DNA of 8,285 bases, taken from positions 1 through 8,285 of the forward strand of contig JAUWKY010000085.1 of assembly GCA_030613915.1 (NCBI GenBank), in the 5' to 3' direction. Under the pieces are notes generated by a model. That model was not told where the DNA came from. It saw nothing but the letters and a program-made list of their open reading frames with translations, and ran no database searches. Position numbers and translations under genes: made by a program. Shown piece after piece: positions 1 through 5,707 of this stretch (positions are counted from its first letter, which is position 1; each line of letters opens with the position of its first letter). This DNA comes from Syntrophobacterales bacterium. GTDB taxonomy: Bacteria > Desulfobacterota > Syntrophobacteria > BM002.

Positions 1-1499
1 CGCCGTTCGCGAAAGAAGCCCAGTATTTTGGCGGAGAAGGTGGGAATAACCGTTATGGACACAATCAGGCTCAGAGCAACTGCACAGCTGATGGCAATGG
101 CAATGTCCTTGAACAACTGACCGGCCTCTTCCTGCACGTACACCACCGGAACAAAAACTGCCATGGTGGTCAGTGTACTGGCCAGCACAGCACCCCAAAC
201 CTCAGTGGTGCCTTTGTAGGCTGCCTCAACTCTGCCTTCTCCCAGACCACGGTGACGGTCGATGTTTTCCAGGACCACGATGGCCGCATCCAATACCATT
301 CCCACGGCAAAGGCAAGTCCAGCGAGGCTGATGACGTTGATGTTGCGGCCGAAAAAGGTCATCATCAGAAAGGTGCCAACAACGCTAATGGGGATGGCGG
401 TGGCAATGATCAAGGTACTGTTTATGGATCTCAAAAAGAGAATGAGTACCAGAACTGCCAGGGTACCTCCCACAAAGAGGTTCTGACGCACCAGGTTAAT
501 GGCACTCTCTATGTACTCGGTCTCGTCGTAAACCTGACGCAGTCGCAGTCCCCGCTCTTTGAGTAAGCCTGCGTTCATCTCGGTAATGGCGGCACGGACT
601 CCGTTCATTACCTGGAGGACGTTGGCTCCTGTCTGACGCTTAGCGTTGACGGCGATGGTGGGGCGGCCCTTTTCGCTAACAGTTGCTGAGGGTTTGGCGT
701 AGTCGAGCCGAACTTCGGCAATATCATGGACATAGATGGGGGCACCATTGATGTACTTGATGACGACGTTTGCCACATCGTTCGGAGACTGGTATTGTCC
801 CACAGTTCGAGCAATGAACTTACGTTTACCCTCGTCAAAATCTCCGGCACTTATGTTTTCATTTTCCCGACTCAATGCGGTTGCCACTTCGGCTATGGTA
901 ATGTCGTAGGCCGCAAGGGTATTAGGGTCGAAGACAACCTGCATCTCTGGCTCGACCCCACCGTAGATTTCAGACTCAGCCACGCCAGGGATCCTTTCAA
1001 AGCGCGGCTTGACGAAGTCCTTGACGAACTGGTACTCGGTTTCGATGCCGGTGTTGTCACCACTAAGCCGCTCAAGGATAATCCAGGCAATGGCGTTCTG
1101 CTCGCTACCGGAGGAGACCAGCACAGGCTCCTCAGCCTCGTCCGGATATTCCGGCACCTGGTTGAGGTTGTTGGAGACTTTGAGAAGGGCTGTGTCAGGG
1201 TCGGTGCCCACCTGGAACTTAAGAGTCACCCTGCCGCGGCTGTAAAAGCTCTCGCTTTTCATTTCGACGAGACCTTCGACGCTCTTGAGAACGTCCTCCT
1301 GCTCGTCGATGATCTCCCGCTCCACCTCCTGGGGGCTGGCTCCCGGCCAGATGGTATTCACGGTGATCTCGGCTTTGTCCACATTGGGTGTGAGCTGCAC
1401 CGGAATACGTAAGAGGGCGATGAGGCCGAACATGACCAGGAGGATAACTCCCACAGCCACGGGGATGGGATTTTTAATGGAAGCGTCTACTAGTTTCAC
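1..1499 (-). CDS. RND efflux transporter, N-terminal half (partial, runs off left edge)
   Basis: Inner-membrane proton-driven exporter of the AcrB/MexB-like RND family, working with the adaptor encoded just upstream. I read one open frame from a GTG at 1497-1499 to the window edge, 499 codons, about half of a usual RND protein of about 1,000-1,050 residues. It opens with a short cytoplasmic stretch (residues 1-11, VKLVDASIKNP) and TM1 (about 12-30), followed by IPVQLTP. A large periplasmic porter domain runs to about residue 335, then a membrane block that includes LAVLVLILFLRS and the TM4 motif VLDAAIVVLEN. D404 there matches AcrB D407 of the proton relay; the next residue is Ala instead of the second Asp of AcrB. 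An in-frame stop (TGA) at 1509-1511 and the position of TM1 fix the GTG start. No good Shine-Dalgarno is visible before it; the 240 bp in front are mostly heptamer repeats. The substrate cannot be read from this half. Confidence 0.93.
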   Translation of the reverse strand, partial: MKLVDASIKNPIPVAVGVILLVMFGLIALLRIPVQLTPNVDKAEITVNTIWPGASPQEVEREIIDEQEDVLKSVEGLVEMKSESFYSRGRVTLKFQVGTDPDTALLKVSNNLNQVPEYPDEAEEPVLVSSGSEQNAIAWIILERLSGDNTGIETEYQFVKDFVKPRFERIPGVAESEIYGGVEPEMQVVFDPNTLAAYDITIAEVATALSRENENISAGDFDEGKRKFIARTVGQYQSPNDVANVVIKYINGAPIYVHDIAEVRLDYAKPSATVSEKGRPTIAVNAKRQTGANVLQVMNGVRAAITEMNAGLLKERGLRLRQVYDETEYIESAINLVRQNLFVGGTLAVLVLILFLRSINSTLIIATAIPISVVGTFLMMTFFGRNINVISLAGLAFAVGMVLDAAIVVLENIDRHRGLGEGRVEAAYKGTTEVWGAVLASTLTTMAVFVPVVYVQEEAGQLFKDIAIAISCAVALSLIVSITVIPTFSAKILGFFRER

Positions 1500-1521
1500 T
1501 GTAGCAAATCACAATGATTAA

Positions 1522-1556
1522 GGTTTCAGTTTTCTGGTTTCAGTGTTCAGGACAGA
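1522..1556. repeat. Heptamer tandem tract (GGTTTCA/GTGTTCA type)
   Basis: Four to five 7-bp units in exact register at 1522, 1529, 1536, 1543 and 1550. Units include GGTTTCA (twice), GTTTTCT and GTGTTCA. The tract lies in the spacer between the adaptor and RND genes, close to the RND start codon. It is separated by a 43-bp hairpin-forming segment from a longer tract of the same unit family at 1600. Confidence 0.75.
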
Positions 1557-1599
1557 TGGAGGTTTAACGCCTCCGGCCTGTAAGCCTACGGGCTGGAAG
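1557..1599. repeat. Hairpin-forming segment interrupting the heptamer tract
   Basis: This holds two small inverted repeats: GGAGG (1558-1562) with CCTCC (1570-1574), and AGCC (1583-1586) with GGCT (1591-1594) around a TACG loop. The heptamers on both sides belong to the same GTGTTCA family, but the register differs by 1 bp across the segment (50 bp between unit starts 1550 and 1600). It therefore looks inserted between repeat units. Whether it is a mobile repeat or chance structure cannot be told from one copy. Confidence 0.45.
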
Positions 1600-1722
1600 G
1601 TGTTCAGTTTTCAGTGTTCAGATTCCAGCTTTTTTTTCTCTTCCCTGACACCTGAAACCTGACACCTGGTACCTGAATGACACCTGACACCTGAATCCTC
1701 AACATTGATACCTGACACCGTC
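1600..1722. repeat. Heptamer tandem tract, GTGTTCA drifting to CACCTGA
   Basis: Eleven 7-bp units keep one register from 1600 to 1676 while the unit changes from GTGTTCA/GTTTTCA, through a T-rich stretch (1630-1637 is eight T), to CACCTGA/AACCTGA/TACCTGA. After a 4-bp slip (ATGA, 1677-1680) six more units follow at 1681-1722, including CACCTGA twice in a row. The tract fills most of the spacer between the adaptor stop (1740) and the RND start (1499). It has no convincing ORF. Confidence 0.8.
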
Positions 1723-1739
1723 CTTTGGGCCCGGATTCT

Positions 1740-2831
1740 TTATTCAATAATCTGTACGGGTTGACCAGGACGGAGCCGTTCATTTCCTCTGGTAACTACT
1801 TGCATACCGGCTTTTATCGGGCCCTTAACCTCGATCATGCTGCCCGAAGCAACCCCCAGTTGCACGGGCAACGACTGGGCCACCCCTTCGCGCACCACGA
1901 ACAGCAGGTATTGCTGGCCTTTATTAACCACTGCGTCTTTTGGCACCGCCAGTACTGAGCTTGGTTTGCCGATGGCTAAGCTCACTCTACAGAGCATTCC
2001 CCCCTTAATGCGGTTGTTAAGATTATCAACCGAGACCTTGACCTGAAAGTTTCGACTGGCAGAATCCCCAACCGGGATGATCGCAGTAATTTTACCCGTG
2101 TATTTTTCTGGGTTGAGGGCATCTACCTGCACCCGGGTGCTTCCTCCCAAGACAAGCCGGGGAATGTAGCGCTCTGGAACATCTACCAACACTTCAATGC
2201 TGCTGAGATCAGCCATATTGACAATTGGACCGCCCTTTTCCACCCACTCGCCAACCTGAGTATGCTCCTTGATTACAAATCCAGAGAAGGGAGCACGAAT
2301 GGTTTTCTTGACAATGGAATCCTGTATGTGTTCTATCTCAGCCTCCAGCCGACGAACCCGTGCTTCCAGGGATTGGACCTCGGCCAGATCGTCTGTATGC
2401 TGCTTGTCGGCGATGGTTTCACTCGCCAGCAAATCAGCGGACCGCTTGAGATCTGTACGGGCCCTGCGTAGTTGGGCTTCGGTGTCAGCCTTGTTGGCCT
2501 TGGCGCCTTTAAGGTTGATCTGCAGAAGACTGTCTTTAAGCCTGGCAAGAACGGTACCCTTCTTTACGAAGTCACCCTCTCTGACATCAAATTTTTCCAC
2601 CAGACCCTCTATATCCGAGGCCACTACGCTGGTTAACTTCGGTTGAGCTGTGCCGATGAGCTGAACCTGCGGTGCAATGTCAATCTTGCTAACCCGGGCT
2701 ACTTTCACTGGGGCCGCGGGTGGGCCCTTTTGGGCCTGACTTGAAGGGATATGCAACACCAATAAGTGGGAAATGACGACACTAAAGACAAGAATAATCC
2801 GTGGGGTATTTCTGAGCAAGAATTTGATCAT
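1740..2831 (-). CDS. RND periplasmic adaptor (membrane fusion protein, HlyD/AcrA family)
   Basis: A 363-residue adaptor that bridges the RND pump to an outer-membrane channel in the periplasm. The N-terminus has basic residues, a hydrophobic core (about 12-28) and SSQA before a likely signal peptidase I site after A33. No lipobox Cys is seen, so it is probably anchored by an uncleaved helix or secreted as a soluble protein. Then come a barrel-sandwich/lipoyl half-motif (about 47-97, with VREGDFVKKGTVL), a helical hairpin rich in Leu, Arg and Glu (about 105-170), the second lipoyl half (IRAPFSGFV), a beta-barrel region (about 205-285) and a membrane-proximal domain ending QPVQIIE. ATG at 2829-2831 follows TAGGAGCT at good spacing. 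It precedes the RND gene on the same strand, the usual order, but the spacer is 240 bp instead of the usual short gap or overlap. Confidence 0.93.
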   Translation of the reverse strand: MIKFLLRNTPRIILVFSVVISHLLVLHIPSSQAQKGPPAAPVKVARVSKIDIAPQVQLIGTAQPKLTSVVASDIEGLVEKFDVREGDFVKKGTVLARLKDSLLQINLKGAKANKADTEAQLRRARTDLKRSADLLASETIADKQHTDDLAEVQSLEARVRRLEAEIEHIQDSIVKKTIRAPFSGFVIKEHTQVGEWVEKGGPIVNMADLSSIEVLVDVPERYIPRLVLGGSTRVQVDALNPEKYTGKITAIIPVGDSASRNFQVKVSVDNLNNRIKGGMLCRVSLAIGKPSSVLAVPKDAVVNKGQQYLLFVVREGVAQSLPVQLGVASGSMIEVKGPIKAGMQVVTRGNERLRPGQPVQIIE

Positions 2832-2866
2832 AGAAGCTCCTAAATTGTCGTACCGTCCAACCTTTT

Positions 2867-2895
2867 AGTCTAGCACGCACTAAGTTTGCTTACAA
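2867..2895 (-). promoter_or_regulatory. Sigma-70-type promoter for the adaptor/RND operon
   Basis: On the minus strand, -35 TTGTAA (2890-2895), a 17-bp spacer and -10 TAGACT (2867-2872); each hexamer matches the consensus at 4 of 6 positions. It lies about 35 bp before the adaptor ATG. The adjacent AATTAG octamers begin at 2912, just outside it. Confidence 0.5.
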
Positions 2896-2911
2896 GACAC
2901 AGGGAATGGTC

Positions 2912-2951
2912 AATTAGGAAATTAGGGAATTAGAAAATTAGAAAATTAGTC
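2912..2951. repeat. Octamer tandem tract (AATTAGNN x5)
   Basis: Five consecutive 8-bp units start at 2912, 2920, 2928, 2936 and 2944, all beginning AATTAG with variable last two bases (GA, GG, AA, AA, TC). An oppositely oriented tract of the same family lies at 3178-3217. The 14 bp at 2920-2933 are an exact inverted match of 3186-3199. Confidence 0.85.
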
Positions 2952-2970
2952 AAAGAGAGCAGAGAGTATC

Positions 2971-3070
2971 CTGTGGGAGCGGCTTTCCCCGACCTGCCTG
3001 TCCCGGGCGTAGTCCCGGGGAGCTTGCCTGCTCTGAGCTTGTCGAAGCGTCGAAGGTTAGCCGCGATTCG
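2971..3070. repeat. REP-like palindrome, apparently split by another repeat
   Basis: Left arm CTGTGGGAGCGGCTTT (2971-2986) and right arm AGCCGCGATTCG (3059-3070) can pair through GCGGCT (2979-2984) and AGCCGC (3059-3064). GTGGGAGCGGCTT...AGCCGCGA resembles REP sequences of gammaproteobacteria, in which the two arms lie close together. Here about 74 bp separate the pairing arms, and most of that is the element at 2993-3049, so one repeat may sit inside another. The resemblance is from memory and not computed. Confidence 0.45.
2993..3049 (+). repeat. Dispersed repeat, copy A (CCTGCCTG...CGAAGCG)
   Basis: It runs CCTGCCTGTCCCGG, three bases, TAGTCCCGGGGAGCTTG, then ends TCGAAGCG. The reverse complement of 5805-5851 has the same parts. 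Copy A carries an extra 15 bp (CCTGCTCTGAGCTTG, 3027-3041) after AGCTTG, ending with the same GAGCTTG, so it looks like a local duplication. The CCCGGG/CCCGGG core (3002-3019) can fold back on itself. Confidence 0.7.
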
Positions 3071-3078
3071 AGCAACTT

Positions 3079-3105
3079 CTACGTTTTCTACGATTTTTAG
3101 AACTC
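3079..3105. repeat. Nonamer tandem tract (CTACGATTT type), island 1
   Basis: Three 9-bp units start at 3079, 3088 and 3097: CTACGTTTT, CTACGATTT and a diverged third. The exact unit CTACGATTT also occurs twice in the second island at 6015-6032. Confidence 0.6.
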
Positions 3106-3111
3106 CTGTGG

Positions 3112-3139
3112 GCTATGAGCTTTCAGCTATGAGCTGATT
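3112..3139. repeat. Heptamer tandem tract (GCTATGA/GCTTTCA)
   Basis: Four 7-bp units start at 3112, 3119, 3126 and 3133. The first and third are identical (GCTATGA); the others are GCTTTCA and GCTGATT. It sits between two nonamer tracts with no gene. Confidence 0.65.
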
Positions 3140-3140
3140 T

Positions 3141-3176
3141 AACAATTTTAACGATTTCAATGACTCGAACGATTTG
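3141..3176. repeat. Nonamer tandem tract (AACGATTTC type)
   Basis: Four 9-bp units at 3141, 3150, 3159 and 3168; the second and fourth are AACGATTTC and AACGATTTG, the first AACAATTTT, the third more diverged. They share the ACGATTT core with the CTACGATTT nonamers at 3079 and 6015. Confidence 0.65.
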
Positions 3177-3177
3177 A

Positions 3178-3217
3178 CTAATCAACTAATTCCCTAATTC
3201 TCTAATCAACTAATTCT
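3178..3217. repeat. Octamer tandem tract (CTAATTNN x5), inverted to 2912-2951
   Basis: Five 8-bp units at 3178, 3186, 3194, 3202 and 3210, alternating CTAATCAA with CTAATTCC/CTAATTCT. It is the reverse-complement family of the AATTAG octamers at 2912. The tract stops 3 bp before the hpt stop codon (3221-3223). Together the two octamer tracts bracket a gene-free block of about 300 bp. Confidence 0.85.
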
Positions 3218-3220
3218 CGA

Positions 3221-3754
3221 TTAAACTTTAATATCACACAAATGGAGGGATGTCAGGTTGCGATACAGCTGCCGGTAGTCCATACCGTAACCCACCACAA
3301 ATACGTCAGGAATGTCAAAGCCAGTGAAGTTGATGGGAAGGGGGACAATGCGACGAATGGAGCGATCGAGCAGGGTGCAGATATTGATGCCTTCCGGGTT
3401 TCTAGCTTCCAGATGCCTGATCAGGTATCCGAGGGTGAGGCCAGTGTCGATAATATCCTCAACAATAAGTACGTGCTTACCGGTGATAGATTCATCCAAG
3501 TCTTTCAAAATCTTAACGGCTTCTGGTGACCCTTCTATTCCCTCGTAGCTGGAAATAGCCATGAAATCCATAGAGTGGGGGATTTCAATATTTCTGACCA
3601 GGTCAGCCATGAAAACGAACGAACCCTTCAATATGCCTACGAGCACTAATTCTTTGCCGCGGTAAGCAGCAGATATCTGCTTGCCCAGTTCTTGAACCCG
3701 GGCTTGAATCTGATCAGCGCTCAGGTATACATCTCCCAATGGATCTTTGTTCAT
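3221..3754 (-). CDS. hpt: Hypoxanthine phosphoribosyltransferase
   Basis: Cytoplasmic purine salvage enzyme that joins hypoxanthine (often also guanine) to PRPP to give IMP or GMP. At 177 residues it has the usual bacterial length. Visible motifs are LKGSFVFMADL (42-52), DFMAISSY (63-70), the PRPP-binding loop VEDIIDTGLTL (98-108, acidic pair E99-D100) and FVVGYGMDY (152-160) with the Mg/pyrophosphate-side Asp at D159. Two departures are seen. The Lys of the usual LLDKPSRR purine-site motif reads Arg (R131 in LLDRSIRR), and the usual YRNLP ends YRNLT, followed by an atypical C-terminus (SLHLCDIKV). ATG at 3752-3754 has GAGGAAAGG just upstream. It lies 43 bp after the upstream nuclease-like gene on the same strand and is probably co-transcribed with it. 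Confidence 0.96.
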   Translation of the reverse strand: MNKDPLGDVYLSADQIQARVQELGKQISAAYRGKELVLVGILKGSFVFMADLVRNIEIPHSMDFMAISSYEGIEGSPEAVKILKDLDESITGKHVLIVEDIIDTGLTLGYLIRHLEARNPEGINICTLLDRSIRRIVPLPINFTGFDIPDVFVVGYGMDYRQLYRNLTSLHLCDIKV

Positions 3755-3797
3755 AACCTTTCCTCATAACTAGTTTGAGCCTTTCGGAGGGTTGCTT

Positions 3798-4454
3798 TCA
3801 GGAATCATCTTCAGAGGACTCCCGCTTTACGGTGTCATTCTGCGTTTCTGGCTCGGCATCATAGGCAGGAATCCCGAATTTCGCAAGCAGGGCCTTATAG
3901 TCTTTACCATAAAAGAGTTTGATGGGGATATCGGGATAGTGTTGCTCGAAAAGGCGGACCTTCCGATTCTTTTTCGTAACCAGTGATTGTTTCATCGTAG
4001 TGAGCTCAATAAAAACGCCATAATCAGGAAGAAAAAAATCAGGGGTAAATGACTCTCGAACATAGCCTTCCTCATCCCAGGCGATGGGGAAGGTTGTAGG
4101 TTCATAGTCCCAACGAATCTTGTAGAAATCTAGGATGCGGGCAAATTCTTGCTCACTCTCGTTGGCAAAAACGCTGCTCCGACTGCGCTGGTAAGCCAGG
4201 CCGTTATCGTAATCATCCAGTTCACCACGATCGGAGAGTATCCTCTCTACTTCATTTATTGCTCTTTTCATCTCAGGCAGCAGGGCGGCAGGGATGGAGG
4301 TTTTTGATTCCACTACTGCATCTTCTGTATCTCCGCCCTTTTGGGTTTGCAGCTGAAGAAAAAGGCCCTGTTTGGACTCCAGAAGACTAACAGTAGCTTC
4401 TGTATTGGCACCTATGGCGAATCTTTTTTCAAAAAGTTGAATTTTACCGGACAC
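3798..4454 (-). CDS. Unknown protein: PC4-like N-terminus plus PD-(D/E)XK-like domain
   Basis: 218 residues; function not established. Residues 8-73 (FEKRFAIGANTEATVSLLE, a variable loop, then IPAALLPEMKRAINEVERIL) have the strand-rich part and closing helix expected of bacterial PC4/p15-like single-strand-binding domains; this is pattern recognition only. After a charged linker, residues 96-194 look like a restriction-endonuclease fold: NESEQEFARILDFY (acidic helix, E99/E101/E103), WDYEP, FTPDFFLPDYGVFIELTT (P138-D139, then E150-L-T152) and a basic helix with K155, K161, K162 and K165. The canonical E-x-K lysine is Thr152, so a nearby Lys may substitute or catalysis may be lost. The C-terminus is acidic (ESSEDDS). 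The start is GTG (4452-4454) after CAGGAGA. It is the first gene of the operon with hpt. Confidence 0.75.
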   Translation of the reverse strand: MSGKIQLFEKRFAIGANTEATVSLLESKQGLFLQLQTQKGGDTEDAVVESKTSIPAALLPEMKRAINEVERILSDRGELDDYDNGLAYQRSRSSVFANESEQEFARILDFYKIRWDYEPTTFPIAWDEEGYVRESFTPDFFLPDYGVFIELTTMKQSLVTKKNRKVRLFEQHYPDIPIKLFYGKDYKALLAKFGIPAYDAEPETQNDTVKRESSEDDS

Positions 4455-4524
4455 GGGTATCTCCTGATGGCGGGACCACAGCGAGGTTGACGAGATAAAA
4501 GAAGTTATCTATCTAAATCCACAG

Positions 4525-4554
4525 TTCTTAGTTAATCTACCGGGCTGTTGTCAA
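4525..4554 (-). promoter_or_regulatory. Sigma-70-type promoter for the nuclease-like/hpt operon
   Basis: Minus-strand -35 TTGACA is a perfect consensus (4549-4554), followed by an 18-bp spacer and a weaker -10 TAAGAA (4525-4530). The leader to the GTG start is about 65 nt. It lies in the divergent region shared with the plus-strand gene at 4774. Confidence 0.5.
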
Positions 4555-4574
4555 GTAAAAGTTGCACATCTCAC

Positions 4575-4600
4575 CCTTCACAGCGAGCGTTAAGTGAAGG
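4575..4600. other. Hairpin in the divergent promoter region
   Basis: Perfect 7-bp inverted repeat CCTTCAC (4575-4581) and GTGAAGG (4594-4600) around a 12-nt loop. It lies between the two divergent promoters and has no T-tract, so it is not a standard terminator. It could be an operator, but nothing identifies a regulator. The rest of the 319-bp gene-free stretch 4455-4773 holds the promoters and no tandem repeats. Confidence 0.4.
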
Positions 4601-4632
4601 CTTCGATAATGGATTCAAGTTTTTACCCCGTC

Positions 4633-4661
4633 TTGAAGGGGCTTTCTGCGCGTGTTATAGT
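4633..4661 (+). promoter_or_regulatory. Extended -10 promoter for the plus-strand gene at 4774
   Basis: -35 TTGAAG (4633-4638), a 17-bp spacer and -10 TATAGT (4656-4661), preceded by TG at 4653-4654 as in extended -10 promoters. The leader would be about 105 nt. Part of it overlaps a short CCCC/GGGG inverted repeat (4626-4640). Confidence 0.45.
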
Positions 4662-4763
4662 TACCAGGTTTCCATCCGGCAACTCCTCCATTTACATATT
4701 TTTTAAATTGCAAAATTAATCATGCAACTCCCGGTTGTCCAATATTTGATTGACATTTTAAGT

Positions 4764-4767
4764 GGAG
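4764..4767 (+). promoter_or_regulatory. Ribosome binding site that sets the start at 4774
   Basis: GGAG followed by 6 nt and ATG at 4774. The upstream in-frame GTG at 4762 overlaps this GGAG and has only AT-rich sequence before it, so the ATG is preferred. Confidence 0.65.
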
Positions 4768-4773
4768 CGGTCA

Positions 4774-5115
4774 ATGTCCAAAGAAGGGGACCTGGTACTT
4801 GTAACTGTTGAAGATACCCCAGCCTTTTTTGCCCGTGTCGAGTGCATAGGTCCAGATGTAAAGCCTGATTGGTACCAGGTAACCTTGCTGGTCCTCCAAG
4901 TGCCTGTAGTTGAGGTCACATGGATCTTAAAGGAGGAGTACTTGAGTGGCGCCTCCTTTACCATGGGGGGTAAGAAAGTGGTGATTGAGCTGGTGGTGGC
5001 CCCAGCTAAACAGCCGCCACCGGAACAAGAACGTCGGGCAGAAAGAGATGCCGAGGAACGGCCCAGTGAAAACGGTGAGAGAGGAAAGGTGATATCGCTG
5101 TTCGATAGAGAGTAA
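4774..5115 (+). CDS. Small protein of unknown function
   Basis: 113 residues from ATG 4774, or 117 from GTG 4762. I do not recognise a named family. The first about 75 residues are rich in beta-strand-forming, alternating hydrophobic sequence: GDLVLVTVEDTPAFFARVE, WYQVTLLVLQVPVVEVTWIL and GGKKVVIELVV. This suggests a compact beta-barrel or SH3-like fold without signal peptide or membrane helix. A charged, Pro/Glu/Arg-rich and probably disordered segment follows (about 80-105), then a hydrophobic C-terminal tag, KVISLFDRE. That tag loosely resembles a short partner-binding peptide such as the sliding-clamp motif QLSLF but lacks its Gln. It is the only plus-strand gene in the window, with its own promoter, and ends 26 bp from the convergent gene. 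Base composition and strand-wise translation look like a real gene. Confidence 0.75.
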   Translation: MSKEGDLVLVTVEDTPAFFARVECIGPDVKPDWYQVTLLVLQVPVVEVTWILKEEYLSGASFTMGGKKVVIELVVAPAKQPPPEQERRAERDAEERPSENGERGKVISLFDRE

Positions 5116-5121
5116 TCTGCA

Positions 5122-5145
5122 TTAGTCAATTGGTTACTTGATTAG
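5122..5145. terminator. Weak AT-rich hairpin between convergent genes
   Basis: TTAGTCAA (5122-5129) can pair with TTGATTAG (5138-5145) around an 8-nt loop, with two G-U pairs. It is the only structure in the 26-bp gap of a convergent pair and overlaps the stop codon of the minus-strand gene. It has little GC and no T-run, so a terminator role is a guess. Confidence 0.2.
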
Positions 5146-5687
5146 GACTTGTCTCTAAATCGGAGGGCAAGTTGATCGGCGGATATTACCTCGCGCACCG
5201 CATCGGAATCGGGCGCAGGTTTGAGGCCCGCATGTCTCAGTATGCGACTGACCATCTTACGGTCCACCTGAATAGGCCGGCGGCCTGAGACCCTTCGAGC
5301 TATTTCGCTATCAGAGATTCCAGGCTCATTTACGTATTCCTTGATAACTGCCAGACGGGTAGCGTCATCTGCCTTCCACGGTCCCTTGGGACCCGGTTTG
5401 TCATCCATAACAGCGCGTAGACCTCTTTCCTGGGAACGTATGAGATAGCGTTCCAACGTCTCCCGGTCCACCTGAAAACCAGCGCAGAGTTCCCGCAAGC
5501 TGGCAGCGCCAAGACGAGCCAACTGGATCATGGTCGCCTTGCGAAACTCCCTGTCGTTTTCACCAAATACCGCATATAGCTCGCCATCTTTAAAGACCTC
5601 CACCTTACCGTGACGTTCTCGCAGGTGTACTCGTGAGTTGATACGTCTTTCGGTGTCATCTTTGGCGAACTCAAAGATATCGGGCAT
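5142..5687 (-). CDS. Protein with two helix-turn-helix segments, transposase-N-terminus-like
   Basis: 181 residues from ATG 5685-5687; a GTG one codon upstream is possible. GAGGTGG lies 7 nt before the ATG and too close to the GTG. Residues about 1-45 are charged and partly beta (HGKVEVFKDGELYAVFGEND). Residues about 50-85 form a first HTH (MIQLARLGAASLRELCAGFQVDRETLERYL cut into its helices), then a GPKGPW linker, and about 108-152 a second HTH (ISDSEIARRV, VDRKMVSRILRHAGL). This pattern is common in the DNA-binding front of DDE transposases, where a catalytic domain follows. Here the frame ends 30 residues later with no DDE core and no visible terminal inverted repeats. It may be a truncated relic or a domesticated DNA-binding protein. 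A good promoter and RBS favour expression. Confidence 0.7.
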   Translation of the reverse strand: MPDIFEFAKDDTERRINSRVHLRERHGKVEVFKDGELYAVFGENDREFRKATMIQLARLGAASLRELCAGFQVDRETLERYLIRSQERGLRAVMDDKPGPKGPWKADDATRLAVIKEYVNEPGISDSEIARRVSGRRPIQVDRKMVSRILRHAGLKPAPDSDAVREVISADQLALRFRDKS

Positions 5688-5707
5688 CACGCCACCTCAC
5701 TTTATGC

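Noticed and set aside
726..1412. A 228-codon plus-strand open frame, longest of several opposite the RND gene.
   Set aside because: The minus strand gives a continuous RND protein with family motifs through the same stretch; the plus-strand product has no recognisable features.
4626..4641. CCCC/GGGG inverted repeat as a terminator.
   Set aside because: The stem is only 4 bp and is not followed by a T-run on either strand; it overlaps a better promoter match.
4657..4682. A possible sigma-54 promoter on the plus strand (GG and GC 10 bp apart near 4658-4671).
   Set aside because: The -24 and -12 blocks do not match TGGC and TTGC beyond the GG and GC themselves.
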